DNA from: Uranotaenia lowii
Lineage: Eukaryota; Arthropoda; Insecta; Diptera; Culicidae
Direction of reading: 5' to 3'
NCBI RefSeq assembly: GCF_029784155.1
Contig: NC_073693.1
Coordinates: 316,508,351-316,572,350 of the forward strand
DNA length: 64,000 nucleotides
The translations under genes were made by a program, and so were the position numbers. Below, in pieces: positions 58,196-64,000 of this stretch (position 1 is its first letter; every line of letters begins with the position of its first letter). The notes below the pieces were generated by a model. It did not search any database. It worked only from the letters and a program-made list of their open reading frames with translations, and was not told the origin of the DNA.

Positions 58196-59567
58196 CGATA
58201 GAGATAAACATTGAAAGGAGGGGCCAAGTTTGCATGATCTGCTGAAAAAGTGTCTTTACGATGGGAAGAATTGCAGAAACAACACTTCTAATAGAGTCAG
58301 AGATATTGAAAATAGAAAAAAATCCATTCACAATATCTGAAAATTTAAAAAGTCCTGTTTGTGCTGTTGATGCTGATGGTAGTACGTTAGGATTGGAGGC
58401 TTTCGATGTACCGGCGATAGCAGGGTCGTTAGGACGGAAACTCACCCCGCGTAGTCCAGGCGGGAGTTGTATATCCTTTTCAGCTGTTGCAGATTTTTTC
58501 TCGAGGTTGAAGGAGGGGTTCACTGGTGAAACTTTTCTACAGATTTTCGGAGCAGACACTTTTTTGCGCTTTCTAGAGTTTTCCAACATGACGAATGTCC
58601 TTCCTTCGCCAGCTGAGTCCGAATCTTCATCATCAACTGGCAACACATTAAAAACGTTCTCAGATTGAATTTGGGTCGGGGGAGAGGCGCTCTTTAAGAT
58701 GGCGGCGTATGATCGTTTTGATCGTTCTATCAAAGAGCGCCTCTGCTTATCCCAGCGGCTCTTAAATGCCCCGCACACTGCAATATCATGCGGAGAACCT
58801 CCGCAATATACGCATTTTTGATCTGTTGCTGAGCACAATCCTGCTGCATGGGTTTCTCCGCAACGTGAACAACGAGGCCTATTACAGCAGTGTGATGTGG
58901 TGTGCCCGATTTTTTGGCAATTTTCGCAGTTCATAGGCCGAGGCACAAAGAGCCGCACGGGAAGCCTCCATATTCCATCAATAAGAACGTAGTTTGGGAG
59001 AGCTGTACCCACAAAAGTAACGCGAAACGAGGCTGACGGTGAGAACACTTTTTTACCGTTTACAACGGTAGCGGTCATAAGTTGTCGACAGTCAACAATA
59101 TTGATAGAAGTTCCATCAAGATTCTTGAACTTACCGACACCATTGCTGATAATGTAATCAGCCGTCAGACTCGTCTCGGTTATAACGCCCTCGATTTCTA
59201 CGTTCTTAGATGGAATATAACACTCGTACTCTAGCGTGAAATGCTCGCTAACAGCAATTTCGTTAGCGGCCTTGAGGTTATTCACAACAACTCTCAACTT
59301 GTTCGGTCTCACCTTCACTATGTGGGATACGGAAGTCCACCTGGCCAGATCTTTCGTAATCTGAACCACATTGAGAGCTTTACCTCTTGGCTTGGGCCGG
59401 AGAAAAACAACCCACGGTCCGGAAAATGATGTGTTGTCAGTATAAACCCTGATGCGAGGTGTCGTTGGAGCAGGTTGAGACTCCATGTGTTCGTTTTCGG
59501 CACTTTTGTCAGCACCGAATGAATCACCTGAAGCCTCACCTGTGTCCAACTTCTCCTCCTCACCCAT
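58188..59567 (-). CDS. ORF1 (Gag-like nucleic-acid-binding protein) of the I-clade element
   Basis: Intact, 459 residues. Such proteins coat element RNA and chaperone its transfer to the target. The N-terminus is acidic (residues 1-30). The middle (about 45-210) resembles the conserved region before the knuckles in mosquito I/Jockey-type ORF1 proteins. Three CCHC zinc knuckles follow at 214-227 (CENCQKIGHTTSHC), 233-245 (CSRCGETHAAGLC) and 252-265 (CVYCGGSPHDIAVC). A basic stretch (SRKRKKVSAP) lies near the C-terminal third. The stop overlaps the ORF2 start by eight bases (ATGGCTAA), suggesting reinitiation for ORF2. The start ATG lies at the foot of an 18-bp inverted repeat (59565-59608). 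Confidence 0.87.
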   Translation of the reverse strand: MGEEEKLDTGEASGDSFGADKSAENEHMESQPAPTTPRIRVYTDNTSFSGPWVVFLRPKPRGKALNVVQITKDLARWTSVSHIVKVRPNKLRVVVNNLKAANEIAVSEHFTLEYECYIPSKNVEIEGVITETSLTADYIISNGVGKFKNLDGTSINIVDCRQLMTATVVNGKKVFSPSASFRVTFVGTALPNYVLIDGIWRLPVRLFVPRPMNCENCQKIGHTTSHCCNRPRCSRCGETHAAGLCSATDQKCVYCGGSPHDIAVCGAFKSRWDKQRRSLIERSKRSYAAILKSASPPTQIQSENVFNVLPVDDEDSDSAGEGRTFVMLENSRKRKKVSAPKICRKVSPVNPSFNLEKKSATAEKDIQLPPGLRGVSFRPNDPAIAGTSKASNPNVLPSASTAQTGLFKFSDIVNGFFSIFNISDSIRSVVSAILPIVKTLFQQIMQTWPLLSMFISIDG

Positions 59568-59608
59568 TTTTAATTACGAAAGCAATAGTACTTTCGTAAT
59601 TAAAAATG
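59565..59608. repeat. 18-bp perfect inverted repeat at the I-element ORF1 start
   Basis: CATTTTTAATTACGAAAG (59565-59582) and CTTTCGTAATTAAAAATG (59591-59608) pair exactly around an 8-base spacer. The minus-strand ATG at the inner side is the ORF1 start codon. It may be a leader hairpin, or an inverted copy made when the 5' end of the element joined the target. Confidence 0.85.
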
Positions 59609-59741
59609 AGTAGAGATCTTATATGTACAAAATGGAAAATATAGTAGAAATACGGAGAAGTAGGCGATGTTTTCTGCCAATCGCACGCGTTTTTCTCTCC
59701 GTCCGCGAAAATTTTATAAAACTTTAATTTTCAACGTTTTA
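59609..59741. other. Short spacer between the I-element and Helitron A
   Basis: It may hold the 5' UTR or the host flank of the I-clade element. AATGGAAAATATAGTAGAAA then TACG at 59630-59653 recurs at 63012-63036, 3.4 kb to the right. Confidence 0.4.
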
Positions 59742-61645
59742 TCTATATATATAAAAATGAATGTTTGTCTGTCTGTCTGTTCCCTATAGACTCGGAAACT
59801 ACTGAACCGATCATCGTCAAAACTGGCATCTGAGGGTTTTTGAGGCCGGGGATGGTTTCTGTAATAGTCAAAACTCCATCCGACTTAAGGAAGGAGAGGC
59901 TTCCATACAAAATTTGTAGTTTTTCGAAACAAATTAAAGTCATGACATCCATTTTCTTGAGATTTTTTTTTCCTTTGGGCGGTTTGTTTTTCGTCTCTAT
60001 GGTCGAGGCGTCGCAAAAGGAAAGTAACCCAGGCATAGCATACTGATCAGTAGGAATATTTTGGCGCGTATTTCTCAACCTGGGGTTTGTTTTTCGTCTC
60101 CATGGGCGAGCAAACGTCGACGCAAGAGGATAGTAACCAAAGCACACTGTTCATTGATTGCTGGAAAATTTAACAATAAGGCGCCTGTTTCTCAAACACG
60201 TGGGGCGATATGCAACCTAGATGTGTTTTTTTCTTGCTTATTTAATTTGTACACAGCACGTGGTAATAAATGACGCCTAGATGTGACACGGATTGGTATT
60301 TTATCAATCAAATCAAAACCAATTGAAAGATTTGCAAAAATACTTCCAAATTTAGTTCGTGTTAATGTAGGTAGCAGTCGACTTTTCATTCAAGGAACAT
60401 TAGAACATGTTCAAACGTTCAACTTTTTCTGTTAAAAAAAATTAAAAATTATGTTTTCTTCTAGAAATTGTTACTTCGGCCCAAATACACAACTGAAAAC
60501 GATTTTCGAAATGAAAATGGGAGCTTTTTATTTTAAATAATTCTGTAAAAACCATCGTACTTTTTGCTTACATACCAATTCAAGTACGTACTTAACATGA
60601 AAAAGTGTTTTTGTGTTACATGGCTGCATAAAGGAGACCTTTGATCCGCTTCGCGAGACTTTAGAACTGATATTCAACTGGACGCAAAATTTTTAAGAGA
60701 AATTTTTAGTTTACCCTTAAAATGATAAAAACAATATTCCCTTCTGTCAACTTACACGGTGGGGCAAGGGCAAACGTCGAACTTTTAAGAAATTCATCTT
60801 CAAAATGATTCAATATGTTGGAAAGACAAGAAAGGGTATTCCGAATGTTGAAACTGCAGGGGATATTGAAAATTCTTAAATGTCTTTGTAAATGAAGGTC
60901 ATTCCCTTTGAACAGCATTCGTTAAAAGTGGAGTAACAAACATAAATTTATATTGCAGGAATACTGCAGATATATCAGTGAAACTTGATAGAACAAAAAC
61001 AGGAATTCGTATTAAATCCATTTTAAAGCCATTACTCTGACGCATCTGAAAATAAGCTTTGCATTGACACTTGCCCCAATATACGGGACAAATGTAAACT
61101 TAGCCTACATTTGACTTTCAAAGAGAAAATAAAAAAACGCTGAGAACTTATTTAGTGATGCAACTGATATTTTTTTAAATATTTATATGTTTACCGTAGT
61201 AAATTTATTTAAAAAAAAAGAAATTTGCACTGTATTTAATACATAACTTATTTAATATATTTTTGATTACCATGATAAGTGTTGTTTGGGTATCGAGCCG
61301 GTTAAATTTGCCTACCTTCTTCAAGCAGTGGGGGACAAAATTGAAAAAGATGGGAGAGCTCCCATGTAAATTTAAGATAAAGAGCTTTTCAAAGAATGGA
61401 CCATATTTAAAAAGGTTTTTTTTGGTACAAAGTACAAATTTCAGATCTTGAAAAACGAGTTTAGAGATCAGAATATAATATATCATCTTTGAATTGCTAT
61501 TCAGAACTGCAGCTGCAGCTCTCATTTCAAAGTTGTTGGTTCTGAAGTATGATGAGGTTTGATTTGAAACAGTGCTCTCTAAAATCTAAATTTTTACAAA
61601 ACATTTATTTCCGGAAGGTGTAGCAAAGCACAACGGGTCAGCTAG
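59742..61645 (+). mobile_element. Helitron A, non-autonomous
   Basis: It begins TCTATATATATAAAAATG after a host A and ends AACGGGTCAGCTAG before a host T. Near the 3' end GGTGTAGCAAAGCAC gives the usual subterminal hairpin, slightly decayed compared with Helitron B. The 5' end shares (CTGT)n and CCCTATAGACT with Helitron B, while the core (59935-60780) matches Helitron C. It is thus a mosaic of the two. Length 1904 bases; no Rep/helicase protein. Confidence 0.8.
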
Positions 61646-61978
61646 TAGATTAATAAATATCAAAAAGTGTTCAAATGTAATGAATGAGATAAAGTTTAAA
61701 AGGGTGCACTGGATGTTCCGCAAATTCCCCGTGAAATAAGTTAAATTTTTGAAGTTGTTCAGCGGGTGGCTGCGTAAGCGACGTGATAAAATAGTTTTGT
61801 TCGGCCTGGCTATATCTCTTTGGGTTTTTAAAGAGTGTTTAAGGAAATGATTGTCCAGAAAAGTTACATGAAGATATTCAGTCGCTCGAAAAAAAATCGA
61901 TTAAGTGCGATAAATAAGCTTTAAGAAAAATGTGTGCGATCTCTCGGTCTTACTCGCAAACAGCTGCGTTTTCGTCTA
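61646..61978. other. Unique-looking DNA before the gap, nothing recognised
   Basis: Moderately complex sequence without an identifiable gene, cut by the N run. Confidence 0.35.
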
Positions 61979-62478
61979 NNNNNNNNNNNNNNNNNNNNNN
62001 NNNNNNNNNNNNNNNNNNNNNNNNNNNNNNNNNNNNNNNNNNNNNNNNNNNNNNNNNNNNNNNNNNNNNNNNNNNNNNNNNNNNNNNNNNNNNNNNNNNN
62101 NNNNNNNNNNNNNNNNNNNNNNNNNNNNNNNNNNNNNNNNNNNNNNNNNNNNNNNNNNNNNNNNNNNNNNNNNNNNNNNNNNNNNNNNNNNNNNNNNNNN
62201 NNNNNNNNNNNNNNNNNNNNNNNNNNNNNNNNNNNNNNNNNNNNNNNNNNNNNNNNNNNNNNNNNNNNNNNNNNNNNNNNNNNNNNNNNNNNNNNNNNNN
62301 NNNNNNNNNNNNNNNNNNNNNNNNNNNNNNNNNNNNNNNNNNNNNNNNNNNNNNNNNNNNNNNNNNNNNNNNNNNNNNNNNNNNNNNNNNNNNNNNNNNN
62401 NNNNNNNNNNNNNNNNNNNNNNNNNNNNNNNNNNNNNNNNNNNNNNNNNNNNNNNNNNNNNNNNNNNNNNNNNNNNNN
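61979..62478. other. Assembly gap (500 N)
   Basis: Exactly 500 N, a conventional scaffold gap. Confidence 0.99.
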
Positions 62479-62728
62479 TTCCTTCTACTAATATTTTCCA
62501 TTTCTCTTTTTTATTTCAAGAGCGAGTAAAGGCGCTTTATCCTTGGTCGATGACCAGATATGATTGTAACACTGAAATCCAAAACAGAAAAAATAAGTTA
62601 AGAATTCTTCAAAATGTTTGTTTCATAAAGTATTGTGATTTCTATGTACTAAATAAATCATTTCCAGCCCCTCTAGAATGGTCCTGGTGATTGGCGAAGT
62701 TTCCTTAAATTACACATGGTTTTCTTCA

Positions 62729-62848
62729 TCAAGGAGCATTTTTCTTAGCATGCTTCCAACGATAATGTCCATTTGAAACGTATGGTACTGGTGGTCCACG
62801 TTTCTTCCTGTTCCTGTGTTCCGGATGTCTTTGCGTTCTCTGCTCCAT
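62729..62848 (-). CDS. Possible 39-residue basic peptide or exon
   Basis: On the minus strand an ATG at 62848 opens a frame of 39 codons ending TGA at 62729. The product is very basic (RNRKKRGPP) and ends GHYRWKHAKKNAP. Codon use is less AT-biased than in nearby chance frames, which is the only reason to list it. No family is recognised and no splice site was tested; it may be a chance frame. Confidence 0.2.
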   Translation of the reverse strand: MEQRTQRHPEHRNRKKRGPPVPYVSNGHYRWKHAKKNAP

Positions 62849-63119
62849 GGTAGGCCCAACCACATTATGTTTTCGATAATTTTAATGTTTTTATGTTAAG
62901 AATAATCAAAAACATGATTAAAGACAAGAAGAATATTTACACACTTGTATTATTCTTTGGGACTCAGACATAAGTTCTGGCTGTGGAAGTACGATTAGTG
63001 ATTAGTGATTAGTGAATGGAAAATATAGTAGAAATACGAAAAGGAGAGAATAAATGAAAATAAGATAAGAAAAATAAAAGAAAACAAAGTACAATATTTG
63101 TACAGATAAACTTTTTTTT

Positions 63120-63503
63120 TTAACCCACTGTCTTCAGTCCTTGGATTCCAAAAGGTGTGCTGGATGAGGCTGCCTCTATCGATAAATGCTTCGCCTTTGT
63201 TGTCGAAACAATAGCACGCCAATGGATACCGGCTTGGGGTGATCGATAACAGCTGGCTGATAAGTGGTCCTCCCGTCCAATTGGTGGTTTCCTTCGTCGT
63301 CCAAAAAAAATGTGGGGCCACCTTTTAGGTGGCTGGAACTCTGCACTGGTGCCACAAAAGGCAAAACCCAGCTTCGTCATCGAAAAAACTACTTGTCACA
63401 GAAAAAAAACGATGACCTTCAACCACTGTTGCACACTTTGCTTGGAATTTTGAGCACCAAAATCAATCGCGACTGTTCGAGCCGAGTGCTTGAATCCGAA
63501 TGA
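63120..63503. other. GC-richer stretch with overlapping open frames on both strands
   Basis: Three minus-strand frames (up to 108 codons) and one plus-strand frame (63264-63503) overlap here. The stretch from 63120 to 63480 is less AT-rich than its surroundings and could be a host exon or a decayed transposon gene, but no domain was recognised and no single frame stands out. Confidence 0.25.
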
Positions 63504-63759
63504 GAATTGTCTTCTATAATTTTAATAATTTCAGATAATTTAACCTTCTCAGACTTCTGACAGAATTTGCCAGCCAAAATTGAAATTTTGGGATAAGAAG
63601 ATATTTTTAAAGCATTTTTACGTTTACAGCTCTGTTACTAGTTAAAAAAAAATTCAAAGCTTTTGCTGACATTTATGAGTTATCAGTTCAATTTAAAGGT
63701 ATTGAAAGTTAAAATTAAGATAATGTGCACCTCTGAAATTATAAAACACTAAACATATA

Positions 63760-64000
63760 CACTGCCGGCCAAAAGTTTGGGATCACCCACTAAAAACATG
63801 CAAATTTTGATCGTTCATATCTCAGCCGTCTTAGGACATATTGAAAATCTTCTGATCTCATTTGAAAGATAATGAGCAATAGCTATCTCGGAGGTATTTT
63901 GCCCAAATATAATGTTTTAGTTTTGAACTTAAAACTTAACCTAAAGTTATAACATTTTCAAAAAATCGCACTCAATATTCAAAGCCGATCATCTCGGGAT
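63760..64000 (+). mobile_element. Left end of a Tc1/mariner-like element, cut by the window edge
   Basis: CACTGCCGGCCAAAAGTTTG starts directly after TA (63758-63759) and is followed by GGATCACCC. This end is of the type carried by Tc1/mariner family elements, which insert at TA. Only 241 bases are inside the window, and no coding sequence is visible yet. Confidence 0.5.

Larger units (their letters stand above)
53503..59590 (-). mobile_element. I-clade non-LTR retrotransposon, split by nested retroposons
   Basis: On the minus strand: a short leader, ORF1 with three zinc knuckles (59567-58188), ORF2 with endonuclease and reverse transcriptase (58195-56141), then after an insertion the C-terminal part with the start of an RNase H domain (about 54527-53590). 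Endonuclease, reverse transcriptase and RNase H in this order, with a zinc-knuckle ORF1, fit the I clade. The 3' end is lost within RNase H. Both long frames are open, so the copy is young. Confidence 0.85.

Overview
The window looks like a piece of a large, repeat-rich dipteran genome, most likely a mosquito. The basis is an AT-rich eukaryotic background, one intron-containing gene with normal GT/AG splice sites, and many insect-type transposons: non-LTR elements of RTE and I type, Helitrons, hAT-like and PIF/Harbinger-like elements, Tc1/mariner-like ends, MITEs and tRNA-derived SINEs. Two runs of exactly 500 N (28849-29348 and 61979-62478) are scaffold gaps. No CRISPR, operon or other prokaryotic feature is present.

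Only one host protein gene is convincing: a two-exon ZIP (SLC39) family membrane protein, coding 7108-7529 joined to 7732-8311, 333 residues. It has a possible TATA-less start site just upstream and a polyadenylation signal 20 bases after the stop. It keeps the ZIP fold, but several residues that normally line the metal path are changed.

The rest is a layered record of transposition. 0-14 kb: TA-flanked MITEs (806-1290, 3886-4700, 9040-9952), a 44-bp hairpin insertion with a 12-bp target duplication (2131-2294), and a 2-kb element with CACTGCACTATGG-type ends (11190-13211). 14-28 kb: an inverted array of ~140-bp repeats (14650-16160), a TTCTGGG minisatellite, a terminal-inverted-repeat element (19447-22498) split by a satellite-bearing Helitron (19982-21990), a tRNA-like SINE (22922-23166), a second Helitron (23559-26069) and further MITEs. 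30-33 kb: a 5'-truncated RTE retrotransposon with an 11-bp target duplication and a TAAG tail. 36-50 kb: a foldback element, an 18-bp satellite split by a 1.17-kb PIF/Harbinger-like insertion, a 62-bp perfect inverted repeat, a 478-bp heptamer array, a 2.6-kb hAT-like element with ~610-bp inverted repeats and a decayed protein gene, and a decayed LINE fragment. 53.5-59.6 kb: a nearly intact I-clade retrotransposon on the minus strand, whose reverse transcriptase gene is split by a head-to-tail pair of an unfamiliar poly(A) retroposon. 59.7-61.6 kb: a third Helitron. A Tc1/mariner-like end lies at the right edge.

The most novel-looking items are the tandem poly(A) retroposon pair with inverted copies of target DNA at its 5' junctions (54529-56143), the long-inverted-repeat hAT-like element with its conserved AERG-type protein remnant (46298-48910), the inverted array carrying repeated GCCATCTTG motifs, and the ZIP protein with a rewritten metal site. 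All calls come from reading the sequence; no database search was run.
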